Assembly (NCBI GenBank): GCA_027490665.1
Contig: JAIXXP010000114.1
Location: 1 to 41,456 of the forward strand
From: Cryomorphaceae bacterium
GTDB taxonomy: Bacteria > Bacteroidota > Bacteroidia > Flavobacteriales_D > Crocinitomicaceae
Reading direction: 5' to 3'
Length of the DNA: 41,456 nucleotides
The position numbers and the translations under genes were made by a program. How positions within the stretch are numbered: the first letter of the stretch is position 1; each line of letters opens with the position of its first letter. Of the stretch, positions 9,051-18,115 are shown piece by piece. Below the pieces are notes generated by a model. That model was not told where the DNA came from. It was given only the letters and a program-made list of their open reading frames with translations, and searched no databases.

Positions 9051-10165
9051 AAAAATTTAAAAATTTCGGTGTCGTGTTGGCTAAATTCTTGCTTCCTTCT
9101 AGCCATCATGGCAGTTGCAGCTTCAATTGCTTTGTCAAGGCGATAGGCTTCTGTTTGTTCGTCTGAAAGCCATTGGAAAGATTCCACGAATTTATCTGGG
9201 AACTGACTACAAAAAATATTACTGCTCACACCTACAACAGTTGCGGTATTGAATTGAACATTGATTGCAGACTTGCTGTGGTCACCCATGGTGAGGCCCA
9301 TAAAGGTTTCGTTGGTAGCTACTTGCTGCCGGTGTTCGTAGGAGTAGGTGCTTACCTTTCCGTAATTGTTCTTGAGATTTGAACAATTGGTATCGGCGCC
9401 TAAATTACACCATTCGCCAATAAGGGCATTTCCTACAAAACCGTCATGTCCTTTATTGGAATAGGCCTGAAAAATTGAATTGTTCACTTCTCCGCCAATG
9501 CGACACTCTGGACCAATTGTAGTGGCTCCGTATATTTTGGCGCCCATTTTAACAACAGCGCCAGCCATTACAGCTAGAGGCCCGCGCAGCATACTACCCT
9601 CCATGATCTCTGCATTTTTACCAATGTAAATTGGACCGTGGGTGGTGTTGAGGGTGACACCTTCAATACTAGCACCTTCTTCAATAAAAAGATCTTGTGC
9701 TGGTCCAATAAGCAGGTTTGTACTTGAGAGTTTTTTTGAAGTTCTTTTTTGTGTCGCTAGCTTAAAATCATGGCGTAAAATTGCGTCATTCTTGAGGTAG
9801 AGGTCCCAGCGGTTTTCAAGTACAATCAGATCGCTAAGATTAGCTTGAATACTTGTGTTTTCCTCACCATTTTTGGCAATGAGCATATCTTGATGGTAAA
9901 TAGCTTCGCCAGCTTTTAAGTTGGTGATTATGGCAGCTAACTCGGCATTTGCAATACACTGTGCGTTGATCCAAATACCTTCAGTTGAAGGAAACTTCCC
10001 AGACAAAAAACTTTTGGTTTCAAAACCTAATTGCGCATTAGGTAAAAGCAGTTGCCAACGCTCGGTATTGGTAAAAAGACCACAGCGCAATTCGGCAACA
10101 GGACGTGTGAGCGTGAGCGGTGCAAAGCGCAAGTGCAAATGATTGTCAGACAAGAGAAGTTTCAT
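9038..10165 (-). CDS. GlmU-like putative sugar nucleotidyltransferase / left-handed beta-helix protein
   Basis: A 375-aa protein from the ATG at 10165. The reading frame extends 39 codons further upstream, but those lie inside the symporter gene, and the family start (MKLLLSDNHLHLRFAPLTLTRPVAELRCGLFTNTERW) is at 10165. The N-terminal part fits the alternative GlmU-like family of Bacteroidota, where the F-x-PLTxTRPVAxLRxG block replaces the usual LxxGxGTRM nucleotidyltransferase signature. From about residue 155 there are hexapeptide repeats (IYIGKNAEIMEGSMLRGPLAV, GAKIYGATTIGPECRIGGEV) of a left-handed beta-helix acyltransferase. A role in UDP-GlcNAc synthesis is inferred from family naming. 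It overlaps the symporter stop by 20 bases. Confidence 0.8.
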   Translation of the reverse strand: MKLLLSDNHLHLRFAPLTLTRPVAELRCGLFTNTERWQLLLPNAQLGFETKSFLSGKFPSTEGIWINAQCIANAELAAIITNLKAGEAIYHQDMLIAKNGEENTSIQANLSDLIVLENRWDLYLKNDAILRHDFKLATQKRTSKKLSSTNLLIGPAQDLFIEEGASIEGVTLNTTHGPIYIGKNAEIMEGSMLRGPLAVMAGAVVKMGAKIYGATTIGPECRIGGEVNNSIFQAYSNKGHDGFVGNALIGEWCNLGADTNCSNLKNNYGKVSTYSYEHRQQVATNETFMGLTMGDHSKSAINVQFNTATVVGVSSNIFCSQFPDKFVESFQWLSDEQTEAYRLDKAIEAATAMMARRKQEFSQHDTEIFKFLAKN

Positions 10166-11618
10166 CGGAAGAAGCTGATTTAAATACAAAGCTACTGATA
10201 AACAGCAGCGCAAATGTGAGCAATCCATTAATAAGCAACATTTCGTTGCCAAATTGATAACCCTTCCAAATGAGGTCTGCATTTTGACTCAGGAAATAAC
10301 AAGCCAAAGGCGCAAGAATAACAATCCAAGGAATGACCAGCGCTGGCACATGTCTTTTGGTGAGGATGCCAAAAGCAAACAAACCAAGCAAAGGGCCATA
10401 GGTGTAGCCTGCAATCAAAAAAATCAAGTTCACAATGCTCTTGTCGTTGTACCATTTGAAGAGGAATACAAGTAGGGTAAACAAAACCGCAAAACTAAGA
10501 TGCACGATTTTCTTAAGGCGCATGCGCTCTGTTTCAGGAAGGTTTTTGCGTTCAAAACCGATGATGTCAATGCAAAAAGAAGCTGTAAGTGCGGTAATGG
10601 CGCCGTCGACAGAAGGAAAGAGTGCTGAAATGAGCCCAATAATGAAAATAATGAAGACACCACTCGGTAGATACGTTTGGGTGATTTTTGGGAAGAGGTC
10701 GTCTGGTGCGAAGTCAAGGCCATTTTTGAGGGCGAAATAACTCAAAATACTGCCAAGCAATAAAAACAAAGCATTGACAACGAGCAAGGTAAAACTAAAA
10801 ACTACCATGTTTTTTTGAGCATCTTTGAGCGTTTTGACACTGATATTCTTTTGCATCATTTCTTGATCGAGGCCAGTCATGGCAATGGTAATGAAAGCAC
10901 CACCTATAAAGTGTTTCCAGAAGTAATCGCTTTTAGAAGGATCCAAAGACAAGACTTGTGTCAGTTTATTTTGTTGCAGTTCTCGCCAAAGTTCGGTCCA
11001 AGAGAAATCCATCTGTTGTTGTAAAGTAACAATGCATACCACCAAGGCCAACAACATGAAAAACGTTTGCAGTGTATCGGTCCAGACGATGGTCTTGACA
11101 CCGCCTTTGAGCGTGTAAGCTAAGATCATTAATATGATCAATAGCGTAGCCTGCCAAAATTGTATACCTATTGGTTCAAAAACAAATAGTTGAAGCACAT
11201 TGATCACTAAATAGAGCCGAACCGTAGCGCCCAGCGTGCGTGAAAGAATGAAGTAACCCGCTCCCCATTGGTAGGCGCGCAAACCGAGCCGTAGTTCTAG
11301 ATACCGATAAATAGAACTGAGCTGATGCTTGTAATACAGCGGGAGCAATACATAAGCCACGACAAAATAACCCGCAAAAAAACCTAAAACCAATTGGTAA
11401 TAATGCCAAGCACCTGCGCTCACCGCACCTGGGACAGACACAAATGTAACGCCAGAAAGGGAAGTGCCGATCATGCCGAAAGCAACTAAGTACCAGGGGC
11501 TTTTTTTGTCGCCAGTAAAGAAACTATGGCTACTCGCATTTTTAGAGGTAAAATAAGCGATGGCCAACAGCAGCCCAAAATAAAGGAACAAGATCAGTGG
11601 AAGTAGCACAGTATTCAT
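10146..11618 (-). CDS. Sodium:solute symporter (SSS family)
   Basis: A 490-aa polytopic membrane protein with about 13 hydrophobic segments. The family pattern is clear at the N-terminus: AIAYFTSKNASSHSFFTGDKKSPWYLVAFGMIGTSLSGVTFVSVPG, with the conserved small-residue and serine-rich segment that helps form the sodium site. SSS proteins couple sodium entry to uptake of sugars, amino acids, vitamins or organic anions. The substrate cannot be read from sequence. It ends inside the start of the GlmU-like gene (20-base overlap), so the two are probably co-transcribed and translationally coupled; that pairing might hint at an amino-sugar-related solute but is weak evidence. Confidence 0.9.
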   Translation of the reverse strand: MNTVLLPLILFLYFGLLLAIAYFTSKNASSHSFFTGDKKSPWYLVAFGMIGTSLSGVTFVSVPGAVSAGAWHYYQLVLGFFAGYFVVAYVLLPLYYKHQLSSIYRYLELRLGLRAYQWGAGYFILSRTLGATVRLYLVINVLQLFVFEPIGIQFWQATLLIILMILAYTLKGGVKTIVWTDTLQTFFMLLALVVCIVTLQQQMDFSWTELWRELQQNKLTQVLSLDPSKSDYFWKHFIGGAFITIAMTGLDQEMMQKNISVKTLKDAQKNMVVFSFTLLVVNALFLLLGSILSYFALKNGLDFAPDDLFPKITQTYLPSGVFIIFIIGLISALFPSVDGAITALTASFCIDIIGFERKNLPETERMRLKKIVHLSFAVLFTLLVFLFKWYNDKSIVNLIFLIAGYTYGPLLGLFAFGILTKRHVPALVIPWIVILAPLACYFLSQNADLIWKGYQFGNEMLLINGLLTFALLFISSFVFKSASSDETSLV

Positions 11619-11641
11619 GGGGTAAAAATAACGTAAAGCAC

Positions 11642-11649
11642 TATATTTG
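11642..11649 (+). promoter_or_regulatory. -7 box upstream of the 11666 gene
   Basis: TATATTTG is a perfect TAnnTTTG box 16 bases before the ATG at 11666. No convincing TTG is seen 17-23 bases further upstream, so only the -7 element is supported. A start near 11653 would give a leader of about a dozen bases. Confidence 0.4.
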
Positions 11650-11665
11650 CCTCAAAAATTTACCT

Positions 11666-12190
11666 ATGGAGCTCATTTTTGTTGTTATTTCTTTTCTTTT
11701 GGTCAGTGTGGCTATGGTGGCAATTGTTTATTTGTTTCTCAAGCGCCAGCACGACCACGCCTTAATTCATCTGCAAACAGAACTGAGCCTACAACGTCAA
11801 AATTATTTCCTTCCTAGCAAACTTGAAGCGTATCAGCGCTGTATTTTATTGCTAGACCGTATTTCGCCAGCAAACCTCACCTTGCGCACCTTACAAGTGA
11901 CACACAACGCAAAAATGCAACAAAGCCTTCTTTTGAAAACCGTACGCGAAGAATTCGAGCACAACATTGCTCAACAATTATTTGTGTCTCCGCAAGGCTG
12001 GGCTATGTTGGTGCAATCTAAAGAAGAGGTATTGCGCGTCATCAATATGGCTGCAAATACGCTCGATGAAAACGCAAGTGCAACAGACTTAGCTGCAAAA
12101 ATTCTAGAGATTTCAGCGCAATTAGAGCAGTTCCCGACAGAAATTTGCAGAACTTATTTACAGACCGAATTTCAGCGTTTTAACGCTTAG
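11666..12190 (+). CDS. Hypothetical membrane-anchored cytoplasmic protein
   Basis: A 174-aa protein from the ATG at 11666; a longer reading from 11597 would overlap the divergent symporter start and put a charged stretch ahead of the membrane anchor. Residues 1-24 (MELIFVVISFLLVSVAMVAIVYLF) form one transmembrane helix. The rest is helical and charged, with LSLQRQNYFLPSKLEAYQRCILLLDRISPANLTLRTLQ and a C-terminal ATDLAAKILEISAQLEQFPTEICRTYLQ. The R-x-NYFLPSKLEAYQR block looks like a conserved Bacteroidota family of unknown function, from memory only. Its last 11 bases overlap the convergent dedA. Confidence 0.7.
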   Translation: MELIFVVISFLLVSVAMVAIVYLFLKRQHDHALIHLQTELSLQRQNYFLPSKLEAYQRCILLLDRISPANLTLRTLQVTHNAKMQQSLLLKTVREEFEHNIAQQLFVSPQGWAMLVQSKEEVLRVINMAANTLDENASATDLAAKILEISAQLEQFPTEICRTYLQTEFQRFNA

Positions 12191-12848
12191 TTATTTTTTC
12201 TTTCAAGATGGCAATGAACATTGGAAGCAATGACAAACCAATGATGCCAAATATGACCGTTTCGAAGTTTTTTCGAACGAAGTCTAGGTTACCAAAGAAG
12301 TAGCCAGTTAGCGTAAGGCCCAGTACCCAACTGACACCGCCAATTACATTGAATTTCAAAAAAGTGCTGTAACGCATGTTGGCCACGCCTGCGGTAAATG
12401 GCGCAAACGTACGCACGATAGGCACAAAACGTGCAATGATAATGGTTTTGGACCCGTGCTTCTCAAAGAAGTCTTGCGTTTGTTGAAGGTGCTTTTCTTT
12501 GATCAATGGATACTTTCCAATTTTGAGTTGCGCCAACTTGCGGCCATATTTTTGTCCAATCCAGAAGTTGAGTGCGTCACCTAGAATAGCAGCAATAATA
12601 AGAAGCGATAGTACCACGAAAAGATTAAGCTGCGCTAGTTCGTTATCGATTTGCACCCCCGCGCAAAAAGAACCCGCTGCAAAAAGAAGGGAGTCGCCGG
12701 GAAGTAAAGGCATGAAAACCAGGCCTGTTTCTACAAATACAATCAGAAATAGGATGCCGTATACCCAAGTTCCGTAGTCTTGAATAAGGTCGAACAAATA
12801 ATTGTCAATGTGCAGGATGAAATCCAGAAGAGAAGTGAGAGCGCTCAT
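12180..12848 (-). CDS. DedA family membrane protein
   Basis: A 222-aa polytopic protein with the DedA/VTT signatures: FVETGLVFMPLLPGDSLLFAAGSFCA in the first half, and FFEKHGSKTIIIARFVPIVRTFAPFTAGVANMRYSTFLKFNVIGGVSWV in the second (the conserved R-F-x-P-x-x-R-T-x-x-P-x-x-A-G). Members are scramblases or transporters of undecaprenyl phosphate and phospholipids and affect envelope homeostasis. Its ATG directly abuts the stop codon of the rhodanese gene upstream (TAA then ATG), so the two are an operon. It overlaps the convergent 11666 gene by 11 bases. Confidence 0.92.
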   Translation of the reverse strand: MSALTSLLDFILHIDNYLFDLIQDYGTWVYGILFLIVFVETGLVFMPLLPGDSLLFAAGSFCAGVQIDNELAQLNLFVVLSLLIIAAILGDALNFWIGQKYGRKLAQLKIGKYPLIKEKHLQQTQDFFEKHGSKTIIIARFVPIVRTFAPFTAGVANMRYSTFLKFNVIGGVSWVLGLTLTGYFFGNLDFVRKNFETVIFGIIGLSLLPMFIAILKEKITKR

Positions 12849-13166
12849 TTATTGACAAGTAATTTGAGGAGCATTTTGTTCAATCCAAGCATTGATGCCA
12901 CCTTCTAAAATACAGATGTTGCTTGCATTGTACTCGGTTTCCATGAAATTGGCAAGTGCTTCAGCACGTTTTCCGGATTGGCACATCAAAATGACTTGAT
13001 CGTATGCTTGCAACGACGGGTAGGCAGCAGCAAATGTAGCCATCGGAATAGAAGGGCAGTCAATTTTGCAGCTCAAGAGCTCGTAAGGTTCGCGGATGTC
13101 GATAAGGCAACAGTTTTCTTTGGCTTCCAAAGCAAGAAGTACCGCCTTCGGGCTCAGTATTTTCAT
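12849..13166 (-). CDS. Rhodanese-like domain protein
   Basis: A 105-aa single-domain rhodanese. The ATG at 13166 gives MKILSPKAVLLALEAKE; an upstream in-frame start at 13184 adds six residues. The domain shows CCLIDIREPYELLSCKIDCPSIPM, then the active-site loop MCQSGKRAE with C62 and an arginine, then LEGGINAWI near the end. Rhodaneses carry persulfide sulfur or bind anions, so it could serve sulfur transfer or a regulatory role. The extra cysteines (C19, C20, C33, C37) are unusual for such a short protein. It lies upstream of and adjoining dedA. Confidence 0.9.
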   Translation of the reverse strand: MKILSPKAVLLALEAKENCCLIDIREPYELLSCKIDCPSIPMATFAAAYPSLQAYDQVILMCQSGKRAEALANFMETEYNASNICILEGGINAWIEQNAPQITCQ

Positions 13167-13199
13167 GTCGTAAAATTTTAGCAAAGATAAAATTCTTGC

Positions 13200-15041
13200 T
13201 TAAAAGACCTTGATTTTTTGTGTTTGCTTTTGCGCAAGAACCCTTAGTTGAAAAGCTCCGACATTTTTAAATTGCAAGCGCATGTGATTGAATTTCACCT
13301 CAGTGGTTCCCTTTTTGAGTTGTTGGTAGGTGATTTGACAATTGTTGATGTTTTCTATGGCACTGAAAAGAAAGGCGCATTTTTGCGCTGGTTTGAGTCC
13401 AAAAGCCTTTGCTTTATTCCCCTCAAAAACAACCAAGACCCCATCATTGGTATAGTAACAGATTTCTTTTCGATAGATGATTTGCTGTTTTTGATTGCTC
13501 ATCAAAATTAATGTGCTCAAAAACAACATCTTGATGCTATTTTTGGACAAGCCAAGCCAACCATAGAACCAACAAAAGGTCAGCAGCCAAAAAAGCAAAA
13601 CCCACCAAAAGGGCAAATCAAAACCCTTGGCCATAGCACCTGGCGCCTCACTAAAAAATTGCATGATTTGCAGCATCCAATGGATCGATGTTTCCAAAAC
13701 AAAAGAACTCAGGTGATCGGCAAACGGAAGCGCTTGCAGCAAAGGAAAAAACATACCCAAGATCAATATAAAGCTCGAGAGGCTCATGAGGCAAAGATTG
13801 GCGACTTGTGCATAATTCGGGTACAAATGAAAATGATACAAACTCAAGGGTAGGGTGGTGAGTGTGGCGGCTAGTCCGAGGGCGGTTCCGTCCCAAAGTT
13901 GTTGTACAAAGCGCCATTTGAATTCCATCCAGTTTTTGATGAGTTCGTAATAAAGGTAGATGCCAAGCATGGCCAAATACGACAGCTGAAAACCGAGGTC
14001 AAACAAGTAAAGCGGATCGTAGAGCAGCAAACAAAATGCGGAAAAGAAAAGGGCATTGAGCTTGCTGATTTGCCTGCCCGAAAGCTGGCTGAGTAAGAGC
14101 ACACTAAACATAAAAACGCTACGGAGCACTGAGGCCGACAACCCGGTCAAAATAGCGTAATACCATACGATGAGCAGCACCACTAATAAGGCTTGCTTGC
14201 GACTCACCCACCTTGAAAACAAAGCCAAAACTTTAAGTAGTGCCAAGATGAGCAAACCAATGTGCATGCCCGAAACCGCTAAAATATGCATGGCACCTGT
14301 GGCTAAAAAATAAGACCTCAGTTCTTGGTCAATGCCGTCTCTTTCTCCGATAATTAGCGCTCGGGCAATTGCCGCGGAACGGGGGCTCAGTTTACCTGAA
14401 AAAAGCGCAGATAACTTTGTTTTGATGTGCAACAAACTAGATTCAAAACCTAAATCAGTGTTTTGAACAGGCCCCAAAACTTTTAGGGCTGATCGGTCGA
14501 TAAAAACGCGGTGACTAATTTGCTGTAACTCGTAATAACGCTCTTGATCAAAGGCACCAGGGTAAGCCTCGTTTTGAATGTATTCTGGCTTACAGCGCAA
14601 TGCATAAATTTGGTTCAGGTCGATTGGCAAGCTATCTTTGAAATAGAGTAGCAGACGCAGTTGTATTCTTCTTTTGTGATGGATAAAGAAAAAGTCGCCA
14701 ATTAACTTTTGGGAACCCTTTTTAAGTTCTGAAGAATGTACCTTCAAGATGCCTGTATTTTCTTTATTCAAATGCAGGTGCCTCAATTGTCTAAACTGGC
14801 TTTGTGCAGTATGCATCAGCCAAAATCCGAGCGCAAAAAAGAGCAGTAAAATGCCCAATTGTCTGGTTTGTGCAATCAGGAGCAAGCCCAACCCAACAGC
14901 ACTTAAAATATTCAAAAAAGTGAGAGCGGCATCCGTTAAACTACGGTAATCGGCTAGATAGATGCCAAGAATAAACGGCAATAGAACGAGCAGGAAATGC
15001 CATTGGTGTTTGGGCATTTCTTCTTGCGAAGTGTTGGTCAT
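13200..15041 (-). CDS. comEC: ComEC/Rec2-family DNA uptake channel
   Basis: A 613-aa polytopic membrane protein. After three N-terminal hydrophobic segments comes a soluble OB-like region typical of DUF4131 (about residues 95-190), then the Competence domain with the hallmark GAMHILAVSGMHIGLLILALLKVL near 250 and further membrane helices to about 530. The C-terminal 100 residues are a soluble tail with no metallo-beta-lactamase HxHxDH motif. ComEC translocates single-stranded DNA through the inner membrane during transformation. The short form without a nuclease-like domain is usual in Bacteroidota as far as I recall. It lies 9 bases after the recQ stop, so the two are probably co-transcribed. 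Confidence 0.9.
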   Translation of the reverse strand: MTNTSQEEMPKHQWHFLLVLLPFILGIYLADYRSLTDAALTFLNILSAVGLGLLLIAQTRQLGILLLFFALGFWLMHTAQSQFRQLRHLHLNKENTGILKVHSSELKKGSQKLIGDFFFIHHKRRIQLRLLLYFKDSLPIDLNQIYALRCKPEYIQNEAYPGAFDQERYYELQQISHRVFIDRSALKVLGPVQNTDLGFESSLLHIKTKLSALFSGKLSPRSAAIARALIIGERDGIDQELRSYFLATGAMHILAVSGMHIGLLILALLKVLALFSRWVSRKQALLVVLLIVWYYAILTGLSASVLRSVFMFSVLLLSQLSGRQISKLNALFFSAFCLLLYDPLYLFDLGFQLSYLAMLGIYLYYELIKNWMEFKWRFVQQLWDGTALGLAATLTTLPLSLYHFHLYPNYAQVANLCLMSLSSFILILGMFFPLLQALPFADHLSSFVLETSIHWMLQIMQFFSEAPGAMAKGFDLPFWWVLLFWLLTFCWFYGWLGLSKNSIKMLFLSTLILMSNQKQQIIYRKEICYYTNDGVLVVFEGNKAKAFGLKPAQKCAFLFSAIENINNCQITYQQLKKGTTEVKFNHMRLQFKNVGAFQLRVLAQKQTQKIKVF

Positions 15042-15050
15042 AAGCGAGAA

Positions 15051-16916
15051 TTAGAGGTAGAATTTTCCCGCTTTGAATTTGATTTTTTCGGTGAGTAAAT
15101 GGGGGCGAATGAGCGGCTCGAGTTCCGCTTTTGAACAAAGAAATTGTGCCTCAAGTTGGTCTATGCTTTTGGCTTCTTGTAAAAAGGTAAATAAGGCCTC
15201 TTGGGTCAAGGTGCGTGGCAAACATACATCACAGGTGCCACAAGGGGCAATTTGTTGACCAAAGTAGGTGATGAGTTGCTGGGCGCGGCAAATAGGCGCC
15301 TGGCAATACTGTTGCATGGCGCTAAGTTTTTCTTGGGCAGCCTTTTTGCGTTCGAGGTAAATACTGGGCTTGAGGTTCAGGTAGGACTCCGGCAATCTTT
15401 CCATGCTGAAATGTAGCAGAGGAAGATTGCTTTTCTTGGTGAGTTCGATGATGCCGTTTTTTTGCATGAAGTCTAGTTGCTCTTCAAAACGTTTGGCGGT
15501 CGTTTTTAGTCTTTGCAAGATTTTGTCTTCGTGCAGAATGGTCATTTGGTCAAAAATACCAGGATAACTGCGCACAAGGGTGGCGCAAAGTTGGTAGTAG
15601 GCTTCGTGCTGGATTTGGAAGTTGTACAACACCTCGTTGTTGACTATAAACTGCAAGCGCGTAGGCTGGTAGAAGCCTTCAGACAAACTAAAGTTTCCAT
15701 TTTGCTCCAGAATTTTCAAGGAATAATAGACTTCGTCGTCGGGCAAATCGAAAGTTTTGCAAAACGTTTTGAGGTCGAAGGGGTAGGTTTCATCTTTGCC
15801 AGCGCCGATAGCGATTTTGAGGTAGTTGAAAATAGCTCGGTACACGAATATGACGCGCTCGGCACTCGGAAAACTTTTATCGAGTTGGCGCTGCATTTGC
15901 GGGAAGTCTTGGGGCTCGTGGAGCAACAAAGCGTATGCTGGTAAGCCGTCTCTTCCGCCGCGGCCCGCTTCCTGAAAATACGCTTCTGGTGAATTCGGTA
16001 CCTCGTAGTGTAGCACAAAACGAACGTTTGGTTTGTCTATGCCCATACCGAAGGCGTTGGTGGCTACCATGATCTGGTTTTTGTCGCTGAGCCAATCTTG
16101 GAGCATCTGACTTCTTTCTTCACCACTGAGCCCCCCGTGGTAAATGCCACAGCGCAGACCATTAGCTAAGAGAACTCTCGCTACTTCTTTCACCGACCTT
16201 CTGGTCTGGCAATATACAATTCCGGTGCCTTTTTCGCGCTTGCAAATGGAAAGGATTTCTTGCATTTTGTTAGTGGCTGGCCTCACTAAATATGAGAGGT
16301 TGTCTCGGGCAAATGTCGATTCAATGATTTGCGCCTTGGGCATTTCAAGCTGCACAAGGATGTCTTGCTGTACTGCTTTGGTTGCCGTTGCTGTAAGTGC
16401 TAAAATGGGCACTTCTGGTTGAAGTTGGCGGAGTTTGGCAATTTGTCGAAAAGAAGGTCGGAAGTCGTGGCCCCATTCCGAAATGCAATGCGCTTCATCT
16501 ACCACCAAAAGCGCTATTTTCATGCGTTTGAAACGCTCTATAAACAGCGCTGACTGAATTCTTTCGGGCGAAGTATATAAAAAATCGAGACCGCCAAAAC
16601 GGGCGTTATCTAGGATTTGATCAATTTCTCGGTAGGGAAGGCCACTCGTTAAAGCTTTGGCGCGTAGCCCTCTTTTCTGTAGGTTTTCTACCTGATCTTG
16701 CATAAGAGCAATAAGTGGAGAGATGACCAAACAAAGACCTTCGCGCTGCAAACCAGGCACTTGAAAACAAATCGATTTACCACCGCCTGTTGGCAACAAA
16801 GCCAAAGTATCCTGACCTTCAAGCGCTGCTTTGACGATGGGTTCCTGACTTGGTCTGAATGCAGCAAAGCCCCAATGTTTTTGGAGTAAGTCAAGGGCTT
16901 GTGTGAAGTCGTGCAT
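15051..16916 (-). CDS. recQ: RecQ-family ATP-dependent DNA helicase with C-terminal zinc motif
   Basis: A 621-aa helicase. Motifs in order: the Q-motif-like FRPSQEPIVKAAL at residues 20-32; Walker A LLPTGGGKS with K47; the DEAH box in VVDEAHCISEWGHDFRPSF near 140; GIVYCQTRRSVKEVARVL; and NAFGMGIDKPNVRFVLHYEVPNSPEAYFQEAGRGGRDG. The cysteine cluster (ICRAQQLITYFGQ...APCGTCDVC) is at about 537-566, after the winged-helix-like region. In E. coli RecQ it directly follows the helicase core. No HRDC domain is seen. It unwinds DNA in recombination and repair. A second, canonical RecQ may exist elsewhere in the genome. Confidence 0.93.
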   Translation of the reverse strand: MHDFTQALDLLQKHWGFAAFRPSQEPIVKAALEGQDTLALLPTGGGKSICFQVPGLQREGLCLVISPLIALMQDQVENLQKRGLRAKALTSGLPYREIDQILDNARFGGLDFLYTSPERIQSALFIERFKRMKIALLVVDEAHCISEWGHDFRPSFRQIAKLRQLQPEVPILALTATATKAVQQDILVQLEMPKAQIIESTFARDNLSYLVRPATNKMQEILSICKREKGTGIVYCQTRRSVKEVARVLLANGLRCGIYHGGLSGEERSQMLQDWLSDKNQIMVATNAFGMGIDKPNVRFVLHYEVPNSPEAYFQEAGRGGRDGLPAYALLLHEPQDFPQMQRQLDKSFPSAERVIFVYRAIFNYLKIAIGAGKDETYPFDLKTFCKTFDLPDDEVYYSLKILEQNGNFSLSEGFYQPTRLQFIVNNEVLYNFQIQHEAYYQLCATLVRSYPGIFDQMTILHEDKILQRLKTTAKRFEEQLDFMQKNGIIELTKKSNLPLLHFSMERLPESYLNLKPSIYLERKKAAQEKLSAMQQYCQAPICRAQQLITYFGQQIAPCGTCDVCLPRTLTQEALFTFLQEAKSIDQLEAQFLCSKAELEPLIRPHLLTEKIKFKAGKFYL

Positions 16917-16955
16917 TTCACAAAGTTAAGGAATGCTTTTAATAAGGTCAATAAG

Positions 16956-16986
16956 TTGTGTGCTCGATGATTTAGCTGTATATTCG
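16956..16986 (+). promoter_or_regulatory. Possible ilvE promoter
   Basis: TTG at 16956-16958 and TATATTCG at 16979-16986 (one mismatch to TAnnTTTG) are 20 bases apart and end 19 bases before the ilvE ATG. The spacing fits Bacteroidota promoters. It lies in the 89-base divergent gap with recQ. Confidence 0.4.
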
Positions 16987-17005
16987 CGCATCAATTAACA
17001 CGCTT

Positions 17006-18079
17006 ATGACTGGAGTTTCCTTACAATTTCCTATCACACCCAACACCGATAGCCATTTGTCAGCCGTAAACTGGGATAACCTCCCATTTGGTAAAATCTT
17101 TTCTGACCACATGTTCGTGATGGAATACGCCGATGGCGCATGGCAACAAGGAGAAATCCTTCCTTTTGGTCCCATCGCTATGCATCCAGCGATGTCTGCT
17201 ATTCACTATGGCCAGTCTATTTTCGAAGGCATGAAAGCTTACCGCAATAACCACAACGAAGTTGTATTGTTCCGCCCTGAGCTCAATGCGCGCCGCTTTT
17301 CAGAATCAGCTGCTCGCATGTGCATGCCCGAAATACCAGAAGAATTGTTCTTAGCAGCTGTCAAACAACTTGTTGCACAAGATGCCGGTTGGGTCACCAA
17401 CAAACCAGGCTACGCATTGTATATTCGTCCGTTTATGTTTGCCACCGATGAATTTGTCGGAATCAAACCTTCAGACACCTATAAGTTTGTCATCATCACA
17501 TCACCAGTAGGTGCTTATTATGCCGAGCCCGTGCGCGTTAAAATTGAAGAGTTTTACACACGTGCTGCAGTAGGTGGCGTTGGCCGCGCTAAAGCAGCTG
17601 GCAACTACGGCGCTTCTTTGTATCCAGCCAAACAAGCACAACAAGAAGGCTTCCATCAATTGGTCTGGACAGACGCCAAAACACACACATTCATTGAAGA
17701 GTCTGGCACCATGAACATCATGTTCGTGATCAACAACACCCTCATAACACCATCAGAAGATGCCGACACCATTTTGCGCGGTACCACCAAAAGAACAGTT
17801 TTAGAAGTTGCGGCTTCGTTTGGAATTCCCATCGAAGAGCGCCCTGTAACTGTTGCTGAAATCATCGAAGCTGCCAAAAACGGCACCTTACAAGATGTTT
17901 TTGGCGCGGGAACAGCCGCTACCATTGCACCAATAGCGATCATCGGCTACCGCGATGAAAAACTCACATTACCAGCACTCGAAACGCGCGAAATCTCTCT
18001 GAAAATTAAGGATTTTCTAGATGGCTTAAAGTCCGGAGCGCTGCCAGATACACAACACTGGATTCAGAAGGTTTGTTAA
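17006..18079 (+). CDS. ilvE: Branched-chain amino acid aminotransferase
   Basis: A 357-aa fold-type IV PLP enzyme. Key segments are HYGQSIFEGMKAYR (residues 67-80), RFSESAARMCMPEIPEE, and VGRAKAAGNYGASLYPAKQAQQEGFHQLVWTDA, where K196 is the expected Schiff-base lysine. EESGTMNIMFV and LRGTTKRTVLEVAASFGIPIEERPV follow and bind the phosphate and substrate side. It catalyses reversible amino transfer between 2-oxoglutarate and leucine, isoleucine or valine in the cytoplasm. Length matches the longer BCAT form common in Bacteroidota. A gene for an unknown exported protein follows 36 bases downstream. Confidence 0.95.
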   Translation: MTGVSLQFPITPNTDSHLSAVNWDNLPFGKIFSDHMFVMEYADGAWQQGEILPFGPIAMHPAMSAIHYGQSIFEGMKAYRNNHNEVVLFRPELNARRFSESAARMCMPEIPEELFLAAVKQLVAQDAGWVTNKPGYALYIRPFMFATDEFVGIKPSDTYKFVIITSPVGAYYAEPVRVKIEEFYTRAAVGGVGRAKAAGNYGASLYPAKQAQQEGFHQLVWTDAKTHTFIEESGTMNIMFVINNTLITPSEDADTILRGTTKRTVLEVAASFGIPIEERPVTVAEIIEAAKNGTLQDVFGAGTAATIAPIAIIGYRDEKLTLPALETREISLKIKDFLDGLKSGALPDTQHWIQKVC

Positions 18080-18115
18080 TTTGTGAAATTTCCTAAAGGC
18101 ATGCATCATTAGTTC

